The position numbers and the translations under genes were made by a program. DNA of 64,000 bases from Macrostomum hystrix. Lineage: Eukaryota > Platyhelminthes > Macrostomidae. The notes beneath the pieces were generated by a model, which saw only the letters and a list, made by a program, of their open reading frames with translations, ran no database searches and was not told where the DNA came from. Location: the NCBI GenBank assembly GCA_950097015.1, contig CATNEN010000039.1:8014501-8078500 (forward strand), read 5' to 3'. Shown one piece after another: positions 12,442 through 24,942 of the stretch (position 1 is its first letter; each line of letters opens with the position of its first letter).

Positions 12442-14498
12442 AGCATGGCACTCGTCAGCTTATCAAGGCTCTCATCAGTTTATCAAGGCTCTCATCAGTT
12501 TATCAATGTTCTCATCAGTTTATCAAGGCTCTCATCAGTTTATCAAGGCTCTCATCAGTTTATCAAGGCTCTCATCAGTTTATCAAGGCTCTCATCAGTT
12601 TATCAAGGCTCTCATCAGTTTATCAATGTTCTCATCAGTTTATCAATGTTCTCATCAGTTTATCAAGGTTCTCATCAGTTTATCAATGTTCTCAACAGTT
12701 TATCAATGTTCTCATCAGTTTATCAATGTTCTCATCAGTTTATCAAGGCTCTCTTCAGTTTATCAAGGTTCTCATCAGTTTATCAAGGTTCTCATCAGTT
12801 TATCAATGTTCTCATCAGTTTATCAAGGCTCTCATCAGTTTATCAATGTTCTCATCAGTTTATCAAGGTTCTCATCAGTTTATCAAGGTTCTCATCAGTT
12901 TATCAATGTTCTCATCAGTTTATCAAAGTTCTCATCAGTTTATCAAGGTTCTCATCAGTTTATCAATGTTCTCAACAGTTTATCAATGTTCTCATCAGTT
13001 TATCAATGTTCTCATCAGTTTATCAAGGTTCTCATCAGTTTATCAAGGTTCTCAACAGTTTATCAAGGCTCTCTTCAGTTTATCAAGGCTCTCAACAGTT
13101 TATCAAGGCTCTCTTCAGTTTATCAAGGCTCTCTTCAGTTTATCAAGGCTCTCATCAGTTTATCAAGGCTCTCTTCAGTTTATCAAGGCTCTCATCAGTT
13201 TATCAAGGCTCTCATCAGTTTATCAAGGTTCTCATCAGTTTATCAATGTTCTCATCAGTTTATCAAGGCTCTCATCAGTTTATTAAGGTTCTCATCAGTT
13301 TATCAATGTTCTCATCAGTTTATCAAGGCTCTCATCAGTTTATCAAGGTTCTCATCAGTTTATCAAGGCTCTCATCAGTTTATCAAGGCTCTCATCAGTT
13401 TATCAAGGCTCTCATCAGTTTATCTATGCTCTCATCAGTTTATCAATGCTCTCATAAGTTTATCAAGGTTCTCATCAGTTTATCAAGGCTCTCATCAGTT
13501 TATCAATGCTCTCAACAGTTTATCAAGGCTCTCTTCAGTTTATCAAGGCTCTTAACAGTTTCTCAAGGCTCTCTTCAGTTTATCAAGGTTCTCATCAGTT
13601 TATCAATGCTCTCAGCAGTTTATCAAGGCTCTCTTCAGTTTATCAAGGCTCTTAACAGTTTCTCAAGGCTCTCTTCAGTTTATTAAGGTTCTCATCAGTT
13701 TATCAATGCTCTCAACAGTTTATCAAGGCTCTCTTCAGTTTATCAAGGCTCTCAACAGTTTATCAAGGCTCTCATCAGTTTATCAAGGTTCTCATCAGTT
13801 TATCAATGTTCTCATCAGTTTATCAAGGCTCTCATCAGTTTATCAAGGCTCTCAACAGTTTATCAAGGCTCTCATCAGTTTATCAAGGCTCTCATCAGTT
13901 TATCAAGGCTCTCATCAGTTTATCAAGGCTCTCAACAGTTTATCAAGGCTCTCATCAGTTTATCAAGGCTCTCAACAGTTTCTCAAGGCTCTCATCAGTT
14001 TATCAAGGCTCTCATCAGTTTATCAAGGTTCTCATCAGTTTATCAAGGCTCTCATCAGTTTATCAAGGCTCTCATCAGTTTATCAATGCTCTCATAAGTT
14101 TATCAAGGCTCTCAACAGTTTATCAAGGCTCTCATCAGTTTATCAAGGCTCTCAACAGTTTATCAAGGCTCTCAACAGTTTATCAAGGCTCTCATCAGTT
14201 TATCAAGGCTCTCATCAGTTTATCAAGGCTCTCAACAGTTTCTCAAGGCTCTCATCAGTTTATCAAGGCTCTCATCAGTTTATCAAGGTTCTCATCAGTT
14301 TATCAAGGCTCTCATCAGTTTATCTATGCTCTCAACAGTTTATCAAGGCTCTCAACAGTTTATCAAGGCTCTCAACAGTTTATCAAGGCTCTCATCAGTT
14401 TATCAAGGCTCTCTTCAGTTTATCAAGGCTCTCTTCAGTTTATCAAGGCTCTCTTCAGTTTATCAAGGCTCTTAACAGTTTCTCAAGGTTCACATCAG
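12442..14498. repeat. 2-kb array of a 20-bp minisatellite
   Basis: About 102 copies of CTCATCAGTTTATCAAGGCT. The first half is rich in AATGTT and AAGGTT variants, the second half in CTCAACAG and AAGGCT variants. The long serine- and glutamine-rich frames across it are artefacts of a stop-free unit. Confidence 0.97.
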
Positions 14499-14980
14499 TT
14501 TATTGATTACCATTGAGTTGAGTGCAACCATTGAAAAAATAAAGCCCAAAATAGCGTCAAAGTTCAAAGTCTGCCCGTCAGTCGTCAATTCGTTATATTT
14601 TGATCATGGTTACATCGGAATTCAGTAGAAATAAGGAAACATCGCACCCAGTTTCCGAAGTTCAGTATACTCCGTCGCAACATCTTTGCCTCTCTATGCT
14701 GTTTGGTGGCTCTGAAATACAAATGGTGGTCGTTCTTTAAAAACAAATACTGTGCAGCAGAGAGCATGCTTTCATTCTAGCAGGTTGCAGAAACTGTGTG
14801 AACAAAATGAAACGCATCAGATACGCTTCAAAAACGATTCAGAAACTATTCTAGCCAACAGAAAAACTGTTGCAACTCTCTCACCCACCCAGAATCGTTT
14901 TAGAAGCACTAGAATCGTTTGTGAGTCACTTGACGCGCATTTGAATCAATTGAAACGATTCAAATGCGACTCTTGTCACG

Positions 14981-15258
14981 GTAACGTAGCCTAGTGGTTA
15001 GGGCGTCGGACTCACGACTTGAAGGTCGGGGGTTCGATTCCTGACTCGTGTCCTTTCGTAAGACACTTAACTCTGCATTGCTTCAGTTCACCCAGCTGTT
15101 AAATGGGTACCAGCTTAGCTAGGATAATTGAAGGTGGGTGTGGCGTCCCCCCAGTCCATGGACTGAACAGCTGTACGCAGTCTTCAGATGCGCTGCGCAA
15201 TAGCTGCGGCTGTGCTGTCGGCTGCACGTCTGACTCGATTGGCAGGTGTAAAAAATAA
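14981..15258 (+). mobile_element. tRNA-derived SINE, family 1 (intact head)
   Basis: It has a clear A box (TAGCCTAGTGGTTAGGGCG) and B box (GGGTTCGATTCC), followed by the family body with CACCCAGCTGTTAAATGGGT and CCAGTCCATGGACTGAAC. It lies directly upstream of the LicD-like gene. Confidence 0.9.
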
Positions 15259-15281
15259 TGTACATTACATCTTGAATTCTG

Positions 15282-18200
15282 ATGTACAGTCATGATGCGC
15301 GGTGCCTGCCGCAGTCTAACTCGCAGTTTTCACCCATTCGCAGCGTCCCGCATGCGTTGCAAAGTATGAAAGACTTGGAAGCAGCGGCTGTTGTCTCGTC
15401 AAAGGAGGCAGCATTGCCAGCGGATTCAATAGTCGACCCCCGCCAGGCTGCGAAGCGCTGGCTCAAGCACTTCGCCCACATGCGAACAGGACGCTTCATC
15501 TCCACCCGTTCAATCGTCTCCATCAACATCTTCGTACTGCTGGTGAACACGTACGTTCTGATCATGCAACTGAGCGAGTCGGGCCACCTCAAGACTGAGG
15601 ACTATTTCTACAGTCCGGTCACTGAGCGTCAGGCGATGCAGATGCGCTCCGTGTTGAGGGTCTTCGCCGAGGCGATGCGCGAAGCCAATGTGACCTTCTT
15701 CATGTGCTCCGGCACCCTGCTGGGCAGCCTGCGGCATCACGGCCGCATTCCCTGGGACGACGATGTTGGTGAGTTGACCCTCGGGGCTGAGTGGCAGAGC
15801 GGTCTAACGCGCCAAGGTTCCTGAGCTCGATTCCGCGGCGAGGCCACATTCATTTGAGACTCAGCCGCGGAGAGAAGTCTCGGGGGCTTGTGTGGGTCAC
15901 GGTGAGGGTCCAGATGTTCTTCCGGGTTTGGTTTCTAGGAAAAGAATTGCATGCTCTCCGGTACGCATCAGAGTCTGACGATGTTTCCTTGTTGTCAAAT
16001 CCTCTGGAGCCTATCAAAGCGTTTGGGTTTGGGATCAATTTGAGAATGAAATCATCATTTCAGATACTCGTTAAACAATTTAATTGTAGATCAAAGACCC
16101 AAATTATATATTTTCCCAAATTCCTAAATATTTAACAAATAACCATGACAATACAGATCTCAGGCTAAAATTTTCCGCTCAATCCGATGAGGCGACTTCC
16201 AGAATCACGAATAATCGGAATCGTCGAGATATTCAACGATTCTCATCGGGGTGTGGTGGTAAAAACCTCCAGTATAGGCAAAAAGTGCCCGTTGTTGACT
16301 ATATAGATTATATTGTTAGTTTTGAACCATTAGGGATTCGCCATAGAGGTTTATACAGGGCAATTCTAGATGTACTTGACACCAGGGTCTTCGACAAGAA
16401 TCGCTGAATATCTCGACGATGCTGACGTCAGACGGCTTTGAAGGTAAGTTCATCGTAAAGGTCGAAAAATGTTGATGCATTTGGTGGACTTTCACAACAA
16501 TCTGTCATTCGGTTTTTTGGAGCGTGAAGTAGGCGGTGGGGATTTGAGATACCCGCGTGGTCTCTCTACTGTTGAACTTTCGCAATGCACCGCAGACGTG
16601 ATGGTCCTGGCGGAGCAGAAGCAGCAGATGGAGGCGGCCCTGAAGCGCTTGGAGCCCGAGTACCGTCTCTACCGCTTCATGGAGTGGGCGGCGCTGGGCA
16701 AGTGGAAATTCTTCAGGGCCGATTCGGAGGCCTTCCTGTTCCAGCCGTGGAGCAAATTCCGCTGGCCCTACGTGGACATTTTCTTCGTCCAGGGCCACAA
16801 CGCCAGTCATTTGCGGCACGCCTACTACGGGGATATTTTCTTCAAACGCAAGGATTTGTTCCCGCTGCAGCTGCGACCCTACGAGGACATGATGCTGCCC
16901 GTGCCCTGCTCACCTGCTGACTTCATGCGGGCGGAGTTCCAGGTGAGCAAGTCCTCCCAGGAACTTCAGAATGGCCGTTCCTGAAATCCTTCCCGTTCCA
17001 CGGATCCTTCAGGGCTCCCTTTCCCCCAAATCCTTCAGGGCTCCCTTTCCCCCAAATCCTTCAGGGCTCCCTTTCCCCCAAATCCTTCAGGGCTCCCTTT
17101 CCTCCAAATCCTTCAGGGCTCCCTTTCCCCCAAATCCTTCAGGGCTCCCTTTCCCCCAAATCCTTCAGGGCTCCCTTTCCCCCAAATCCTTCAGGGCTCC
17201 CTTTCCCCCAAATCCTTCAGGGCTCCCTTTCCCCCAAATCCTTCAGGGCTCCCTTTCCCCCAAATCCTTCAGGGCTCCCTTTCCCTAAATCCTTCAGGCT
17301 CCCTTTCCCCCAAATCCTTCAGGGCTCCCTTTCCCCCAAATCCTTCAGGGCTCCCTCTCCCCAAATCCTTCAGGGCCCCCTTTCCCTAAATCCTTTAGGG
17401 CCCCCTTTCCCTAAATCCTTCAGGGCCCCCTTTCCCCCAAATCCTTCAGGGTTCCCTTTCCCCTCATCCTTCAGGCGTCCTTTTCCCAAATCCTCAGGGC
17501 TCCTTTTCCTAACATCCTTCAGGGCGTCCTTTCCCCACATCCTTCAGGGCAGCTTCGGGCGGTTCAATCAGCCAGCTGTAAGTTTTCTCTGAAAATTGGC
17601 AGGCCGAAGCAAACACATCGCTGGTTGCGAATGTAGACGAAATGCCAGTCGGTTTAAGCAGCTTTTTCGATTCTGATAAATGCAGGTCGGATAAATGCAA
17701 TTTTCAATTGCATTTTGTCCCACTTATTTCCCTTTAGCAGTCTAGCTGCGTATGAAAATTGCAGCATCAGATCAGGCGGGACGGCTCATTTGGTAGTCAA
17801 AATAAAAAAATATCTAAAGTCAAAGTCGAAAGTTTTGTATTCTGTTTCTTGTTCTGCAGCTACTAAAGTCTCAAGACTGTCGTCATCTGGCATAAAAGTT
17901 GAACAAGCCTTGGTTTATACTAGTGCTGCTGTTACATTTGCCCCGCGTCTGCGGATAAAAATATAACGGGTCACAGCTTAAGCTGGTAGTGGGATTTGAA
18001 TTCAGACTTCAGAGTTGTTAAGTGGCTTGCTATATGATAAAAATTGTTCTAATAAAGTCGGAAATCGAACCCACGACCTTCAAGCCGTGACTCCGACGCT
18101 CCAGCCCAGGGGTCGGCAAACTCCGGCCCGGGGCAAGACGCGGCCCTTGAAGCTCCCAAACCCGGCCCGTTGCCCCTTCCGACACCTCTTGTTTCATCTC

Positions 18201-18690
18201 TCTTGTGTCTCATCTCTCTTGTGTCTCATCTCTCCCCTGTCTCATCTCTCCCCTGTCTCATCTCCCCCTTTTCATATTTGTACAGTCAATGCTGCCCGCT
18301 GTCGTCTTTTAGGTTCTCTCTTTGGCCCGCTAGCTAATAAGTTTTCCGACCCCTGCTCTAGCCACAAAACGCTACAACAACAAAACGCTACATCGCACTA
18401 CTGTCAGTAGTGCAACAGAAACTAGTTCACAAATGCGAACATAATTTTATCCGAAGGACCCCGGCTTCAACTGGACCCTGTGCCAGTCGCGCGGCTTCTC
18501 GCACGTGATGGAGGTGCCGCTGCCGCACTGGCGCCAGCGCAGCCTCCTCTGCTCCCGTCTGGCTGCCAGATTTCCATTCGTTTACACCACGGCTGCCACC
18601 GCCGACCAGACGACCGAGGTGCTGAAGGTTGGCGAAAAAGTGCTGCGCGAGTTCTCCTTCAGGCCGGCAGTTTGTACCGGGGTCGCCTAG
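15282..18690 (+). CDS. LicD/fukutin-like type II membrane protein
   Basis: The model has three exons, 15282-15768, 16596-16942 and 18457-18690 (TAG), giving 355 residues. The second Met of the frame, Met29 at 15366, is an equally possible start because the upstream DNA is close to a SINE. A hydrophobic segment at about residues 77-97 looks like a signal anchor. Then comes [20 protein letters not shown], the nucleotidyltransferase-type motif of LicD proteins. The WDDDVD aspartates are completed exactly across the phase-1 splice between exons 1 and 2, which confirms the junction. Exon 2 continues with PYEDMMLPVP and exon 3 with a Cys-containing tail. LicD relatives transfer phosphocholine, and fukutin/FKRP relatives transfer ribitol phosphate to glycans in the Golgi; which substrate applies here is unknown. 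Both introns are full of repeats. Confidence 0.85.
15787..15935 (+). mobile_element. SINE family 2, partial copy
   Basis: It starts TGAGTGGCAGAGCGGTCTAA, a tRNA-Leu/Ser-like A box, followed by GAGCTCGATTCCGCGGCGAGG (B-box region). It matches copies at 58.84 and 60.2 kb. It sits in intron 1 of the LicD-like gene. Confidence 0.75.
16190..16575 (+). repeat. dispersed repeat of unknown class, copy 1
   Basis: It shares several blocks with 38600-38865, including GAATATCTCGACGATGCTGA, GACGGCTTTGAA, TTCATCGTAA and GATTTGAGATACCCGCGTGG. Copy 1 has an extra middle of about 150 bp. It ends about 20 bp before exon 2 of the LicD-like gene. Confidence 0.75.
16990..17560. repeat. 26-bp minisatellite in LicD intron 2
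   Basis: About 21 units of CTTCAGGGCTCCCTTTCCCC plus CAAATC, decaying toward the 3' end. Confidence 0.95.
18058..18380 (-). mobile_element. SINE family 1 head, split by a hAT insertion
   Basis: The complement reads TAGAGCGTCGGAGTCACGGC and GTGGGTTCGATTTCC, a tRNA-like head. The A-box half lies on the other side of the hAT element at 18107-18355. Confidence 0.7.
18107..18355. mobile_element. non-autonomous hAT element (MITE), copy 3, short array
   Basis: The termini CAGGGGTCGGCAAACT and TTTTCCGACCCCTG are flanked by near-identical 8-bp duplications (CTCCAGCC at 18099-18106, CTCTAGCC at 18356-18363). Its internal TCTCATCTCTC array is much shorter than in copies 1 and 2. Confidence 0.85.
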
Positions 18691-19172
18691 GCTCGCAATC
18701 ATTGATGATGAAGCAATAGATTGGTCAGATCTGTCAGTAATGAGTCGGTCATAGTCGATGCAGTTTAGAATAGTTTGCTTTAGCCGGACCCAAAGCATCT
18801 CTAAGTCCTAACATGTATGAAAAAATGTTCTATTCATATTTTTGCCTGTTTTATCTATTTCAGTTTAGCAATCATTTTCTGCTAATTTGATTTTTCCGTC
18901 AAAAAGTATTTTCTATACACACTTTGCTTCAAGCTTAAACCGAATGAAATTATTATATTTTGTTCTGAATTATTGACGGTGCTCAGAGCAGCACAACTGT
19001 TTCACACCTGCACTACAATATTTTCTGCATGGCAACTGCTTTATAGTTCTTCCCATGCGTTTTTATTCTAAGATTTTGCCAGAGCAGTTTTGATTGATGG
19101 CAGATTTTACCTGTAAATATTGCACTTCAAGTTATGCCCCTCATTTAGAGCTATGTCCATGCTTACAGGGTG
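18691..19172. other. 3' flank of the LicD-like gene, nothing recognised
   Basis: AT-rich DNA with no exon, and no clear AATAAA close to the stop codon. Confidence 0.4.
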
Positions 19173-19680
19173 AAACTGCTCTGTCTAACAGGTGATCACA
19201 CAGTGGAACAGGTCTGTCTAACAGGTGATCACACAGTAGAACAGTTCTGTCTAACAGGTGATCACACAGTGGAACAGTTCTGTCTAACAGGTGATCACAC
19301 ATTGGAACAGTTCTGTCTAACAGGTGATCACACATTGGAACAGTATTGTCTAACAGGTGATCACACAGTGGAACAGTTCTGTCTAACAGGTGATCACACA
19401 GTGGAACAGTTCTGTCTAACAGGTGATCACACAGTAGAACAGTTCTGTCTAACAGGTGATCACACATTGGAACAGTTCTGTCTAACAGGTGATCACACAT
19501 TGGAACAGTATTGTCTAACAGGTGATCACACAGTAGAACAGTTCTGTCTAACAGGTGATCACACATTGGAACAGTTCTGTCTAACAGGTGATCACACAGT
19601 GGAACAGTTCTGTCTAACAGGTGATCACACATTGGAACAGTATTGTCTAACAGGTGATCACACAGTGGAATAGTTCCGTT
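19173..19680. repeat. 33-bp minisatellite
   Basis: About 15 units that contain CTGTCTAACAGGTGATCACA. The 12-bp core CTGTCTAACAGG is shared with the next array at 20.1 kb. Confidence 0.95.
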
Positions 19681-20075
19681 GATTCCACTGTGTTGATCCG
19701 TTGATCCGTTGATTTCAATTTTTGTTGCTGCAAAAATTGCAAAGAGCTTTGATCGCAATAGTATTTTTATTTGTTGTCGAATTTTTTCAGATGTTTAAAG
19801 AAACTCTTCGTATTTTCCCTCTAAGTTGCAAGTATTCATGTACGTAGCATGGATATCTACCGTGGCATAATTTCTATCCTATTAAATTGCAACTCCTTCC
19901 GTGTTTTGATGGAGACCTATTCTAGTACTTTATGCTGTAATTTTGCATTGTTCCGTTTTTATGGTTTTGGAACTTTGTTTGCTACACTGAACTGCCATTC
20001 CATGATCCGCGCGCGACCGCCTGTGGTGGCGTACACAGGGCTGGCTTTATTTATTCTAAAGTTGTTAGCCTGTTC

Positions 20076-20655
20076 TATTGAGCACCTGTCTAACAGGATT
20101 GAGCACCTGTCTAACACGATTGAGCACCTGTCTAACACGATTGAGCACCTGTCTAACACGATTGAGCACCTGTCTAACAGGATTGAGCACCTGTCTAACA
20201 CGATTGAGCACCTGTCTAACACGATTGAGCACCTGTCTAACACGATTGAGCACCTGTCTAACAGGATTGAGCACCTGTCTAACAGGATTGAGCACCTGTC
20301 TAACAGGATTGAGCACCTGTCTAACAGGATTGAGCACCTGTCTAACAGGATTGAGCACCTGTCTAACAGGATTGAGCACCTGTCTAACAGGATTGAGCAC
20401 CTGTCTAACAGGATTGAGCACCTGTCTAACAGGATTGAGCACCTGTCTAACAGGATTGAGCACCTGTCTAACAGGATTGAGCACCTGTCTAACAGGATTG
20501 AGCACCTGTCTAACAGGATTGAGTACCTGTCTAACAGGATTGAGCACCTGTCTAACAGGATTGAGCACCTGTCTAACAGGATTGAGCACCTGTCTAACAG
20601 GATTGAGCACCTGTCTAACAGGATTGAGCACCTGTCTAACAGAATTGAGTACTTG
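20076..20655. repeat. 21-bp minisatellite
   Basis: About 27 units of ATTGAGCACCTGTCTAACAG plus G; early units carry ACACG instead of ACAGG. The array is open in several frames on both strands. Confidence 0.95.
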
Positions 20656-21828
20656 GTTGTCAAGCCAATGCAGCTCAGTCGCACACACAATAGCTCATGT
20701 GAACGCCACCAGGTCAGACACAGCAGTTGTAGCTCTTATGATTAAAAGTTTTCTTCCACAATTGCGGCATAATTTGAAACTTTTTTCGCTTTGGCAAACG
20801 TCATATTTTTTCTTTAACTTATTCTGCTATTTACATTGTATGGCGAATCATCGCTGAAAAGTTAAAATTATCCACATGTTCCTTTATTTTCGTTTCTTAC
20901 CTCGGAAATCAGTCAAGGTAAAATGAGTAAGTTTTCAGACGCCATGAATTTGTAAACAAATATTATATCCTTACATAGCTTGGCTCATTTTCACGTACTG
21001 TAGCCAGCTTTTTCCGTCTTCCCTAATTCTATTTGTTAGGTCTAAGTTTCGACAATTAAAAAACGTTAATGCTAAGACTGACTATAAGATGTAAAAGTTT
21101 AATTAGATTGTACGTCGTAGCTATAGTACTGTTTTTGTAGTGCCCTAAAGAAACTAACTATAGCTTGAATATTTTTGCTTTAAACTAATCTATAGTCAAG
21201 TCTTGCATAGGTTATAATTTTTGTTGACTCGCCATGCTCGCCATTATTGGCCATGCTTGATTCGATTTTGTTACTTTTCATTGATCGGCGTGAACTGTGT
21301 GTATGCCCGCCTTTTGTTTTTTTGGGCTGTAACATCATTAAAATTATTTGTAAATAATGCTATACCTTTTTCTGACACCTTAATTGGTAAGTGTTAACAA
21401 CTAGTACACTATTATGATTCGCAAATCGCTTCGCAACCGTTTTCATAACTCCATTATTTGCAAAGCATTAATTCGCCGAACTAAAAAATGTGAATACTAA
21501 ATCACAAATACAGTCAAAGTTCAGCTATCAAATTTGTATTAATTATGTTTCAGATTAAACTTTGAGTTTTTTACTTTGCTTTGTGTAAGACTGTGCGCGC
21601 ACAGTAACTGTGCGGTCTAACTTAGTAACTTAGTAACTTTAGTTAGTTTTAGTTTTAGTTTTACTTAATACACTATATTAGTGCATAAAGCAACTGTAAT
21701 ACTATTTACGAATCAATACAACTGTGACGATTTTAGTCAACAGTGTACAGTTTAACAGTGACAATTTTTATCTTGCAATAACAAGATAAAATCAATGCTG
21801 TTTTAACTTTCATTTAATTGCCCTGTAA
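20656..21828. other. AT-rich intergenic DNA, no gene seen
   Basis: No exon, RNA gene or array could be supported. Confidence 0.45.
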
Positions 21829-22142
21829 TAATAATAATAATAATAAATTGATTACACCTACCCCAATTGTTATAGGTGCAGCCGACAGCACAGCCGCAGC
21901 TAATGCGCGGCGCATCTGAAGGCTGCGTACAGCTGTTCAGTCCATGGACTGGGGGACGCCATACCCACCTTCAATTATCCCAGCTGATGTTGGTACCCAT
22001 TTAACAGCTGGGTGAACTGAAGCAATGTAGAGTTAAGTGTCTTGCTAAAGGACACAAATTGTTCCAGTGGAGTCGGGAATCGAACCCCCGACCTTCAATT
22101 AGTCGTGAGTCTGACGCACTAACCATTAGGCTACAACCTCTT
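21829..22142 (-). mobile_element. full-length SINE family 1 copy
   Basis: On the minus strand it has a tRNA-like head (AGCCTAATGGTTAGTGCG, GGGTTCGATTCCCGAC), the shared body with TGGGTACC, and an ATT-rich tail (TTATTATTATT). Confidence 0.9.
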
Positions 22143-24890
22143 TTGTATAAAAAATGAATTAAAACTACGAACTTTACATTTCAAAGAATAATTATCCTGA
22201 CATTAACGGAAACCAAGTCACCGTTGCAGAGGCTTTGACGGCTACAAAAAACTATACCAAGTTTGAAGCACTTGTCAATGTTAGGCTAATCATTAGTATT
22301 TCATATTACAGTTGTCGCGTATAAATAAAAGCCGAAAGCTTTGTTTAAATACGCACACGTTAAAAATAAAGATCGATAATTTAAAAACACTAAGCTTGAG
22401 GTTTTTTTAAAGTTGTTTCTACTACACTGTCTGTACGTCTGTACTGTAGGCCTACAGGTACAGCTAAGTATTTTAGCCCTTGACCTTGTCTGTGTGCCTA
22501 GACACTCTCTGTATATCTACACTGGCATAGACAAAAATAAAATTCAAATCTAAAAATTGGCTACTACGTTAATCTTGTGTCAGGCTTACTATTTCTAACT
22601 TTATAGGCCTAATTATTAAATCATTTTTGCTTGGCCTTAGACTAGGAGCATATTTAGCTGCTTTTATTTAGCAAGCTTTCTTAAAATAATATACCTAGCT
22701 ATAGATGCTCAATATTCATATATGCGGCAGTCATCTAGTTTGCTGCATAATTTATTTTTCATTTTAGGCCTAGCATTTTTTCATATTGAATTAAACTCAC
22801 TGGACACACGGTCTATTCGAATTTTTGTGTAAAGTACTGTACAGGCTGTACCCCCACAATTTCAATGATCCAGAAATCCAAACCAGCACAATTGAAGGGT
22901 ATTCAGCTCACATTCAGGTCGAATTCAGGTGAATGCATTGCTAATTCCTAATATCTTTGCATCTTTCCAATGTGTTTAAAAGCAGTTTAAGTTATTATTA
23001 TTAACTTATTTTATTAAATAGGCCCTAACTATAGACTTAAATGAAATATTGCTGATGTGCACTTTTGGAATAACTTTTTGGCTATTGTAGACAATCTAGC
23101 ATGGCAATCCTAAGGTGGCATAGACATTGTATCAGGACAAATTTCAAATTATAAAGTAGGCCTAATGTGGACTGTTTATCAAGGCACATGACTTAAGAAA
23201 GTGTATAACAAGTTTTGCTTAGAGTTTGATGAATTTAAATTTTGCTTTTGATATTTTCTAGTTATAGGCCTATGCTTCATATTCTTGCTGTAAAGTCTAC
23301 TGGCAGCTATAATTGTATATAGCATGTGGTAAGTCAAGTTCTTGTATCCTACCTAGTGAGTGCCCCCTAGTCTGGATCATGCTGGGTGCACGCCAGAAAG
23401 AAGAAGGGAAAATTTTCATTTGCACACCAACGCATGCCAAAAAATGTTTTTGCATGCCTATGTACACTAAGAATTTTTACTATAAATTTCTTGATAGTGG
23501 CTATTCGTATAGTAGTCCATCCCATTGGTCAATGTAAATTGCATGGCATTAAACAAAAGTTAACCGGAGTATTCATGTAAAAGTTGGGTTCTAAATAAGA
23601 GTTTAAATATTCTTCTGATTACTATTAGGCCTATAGATTTATTTTACTTTTTTCTAAAGGGATGATTTTATTCTAAAGCATGTAATTGCCATTATTTAAT
23701 TTAAACTCTACCTCACAAATAGCCACAACCAAGTTTCTATGACTGTGTACACCAAGAGTACAGGCAAGATTAGCACTGCAAGACCAAAAGCACTCATTTT
23801 TTAGTTCAAATTTTGCTCTTGTTCAAGGCAATATATTTTATATTGAAATGAAACTACTGTCCAATATTTTTAGAGACAATTGGGCTCTTAGAAGCTTGTG
23901 AAGAAATATATATTGAAAAAAATGCTGAACTTTGTTTGAATGTTTGTTGGAGTTTGTTTGAAGCTGTACATCAAAGCTGCAAAAGTTTTGAATCACTTTT
24001 AGATGAAAATAGGAAATTTCAGCTTGAGCCCTTAGAGTGGCTTAGTTAGACTTTAGCCAACAAGTATTTTATTTCAATTTATTGTCTGTATATTTTTTGC
24101 CACTCTGATATTCTCCCATGTGCTACTGCACGCGGACATGGACATCACACACATAAATGCAAAGCACCTTTTTGCACGCAGAGTATGCCAATTGGAAGCT
24201 TGTGCATACCAACTGCACAAATGTAGGCCGGAAATTTCCGGCATAAACTACGTGATCTGAACTATGGGTGAGGGCATCATGGCAACAAGCAAAAGTGAGC
24301 TAGATGCTGTCCACATAAATACCACTTATTTCAATAAGGCTAATGTGAAGTGCTGAATTAAAACAGAAAATTTGAAAAAATCCTTATATTGCCATTAAAA
24401 TAAATTGGTGTTGGTTTAGATAATTTAATGCCATTACATGTCACCAATATAAAAATGTCTATAAGTTGATTATTGCCAGAATTCTTTTTTGCTAAATTTG
24501 CTGTGGCATACTGCAGATCATATAGCACCCAAGCATGTATTTACAATGGCAGCATGCCATTGTCACAATCATGCTGATTGCACACAAGAAAAATTTAGAA
24601 AGCTAAATAAGCTATATAGGAAAAAAGTATAACCTATAAATATTTTTATGTCTTGCATAAAGTGTAAATGTCAATAGCCCCTGGCCTAAGTCTTGTAATC
24701 TTACACTATGTAAGACAGTAGCTTAACTTAATTTACTAAACGAAAAAATAAAATAGATTAGAATATCAGCTTTTACAAAGAAATATTAATATAGGCCTAG
24801 TACAGATGCTTCTGAGAGCATTGTAGCTAAACATTTTGATGGCAAAAAAAATTTACTTCAAAATGATATTACTTTCTTAATACAATTTCA
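22143..24890. other. AT-rich DNA with repeated TAGGCCTA palindrome
   Basis: No exon is seen. The 8-bp palindrome TAGGCCTA occurs seven times (22447, 22604, 22765, 23157, 23265, 23626, 24792) upstream of gene A. It may be promoter-distal or simply compositional. Confidence 0.5.
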
Positions 24891-24942
24891 GCTTTGTCTT
24901 ATTTCCTTGTAACAAACCTATAAAAATCCAGGCCAAGCTAAA

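Noticed and set aside
12370..14516. Long Ser/Gln/Leu-rich open frames
   Set aside because: They are pure translations of a 20-bp tandem repeat, open in several frames, with no splice or domain signal.
15001..15060. tRNA gene candidates with good A and B boxes
   Set aside because: They continue into the shared SINE body and do not fold cleanly as full tRNAs; repeated copies show they are SINE heads.
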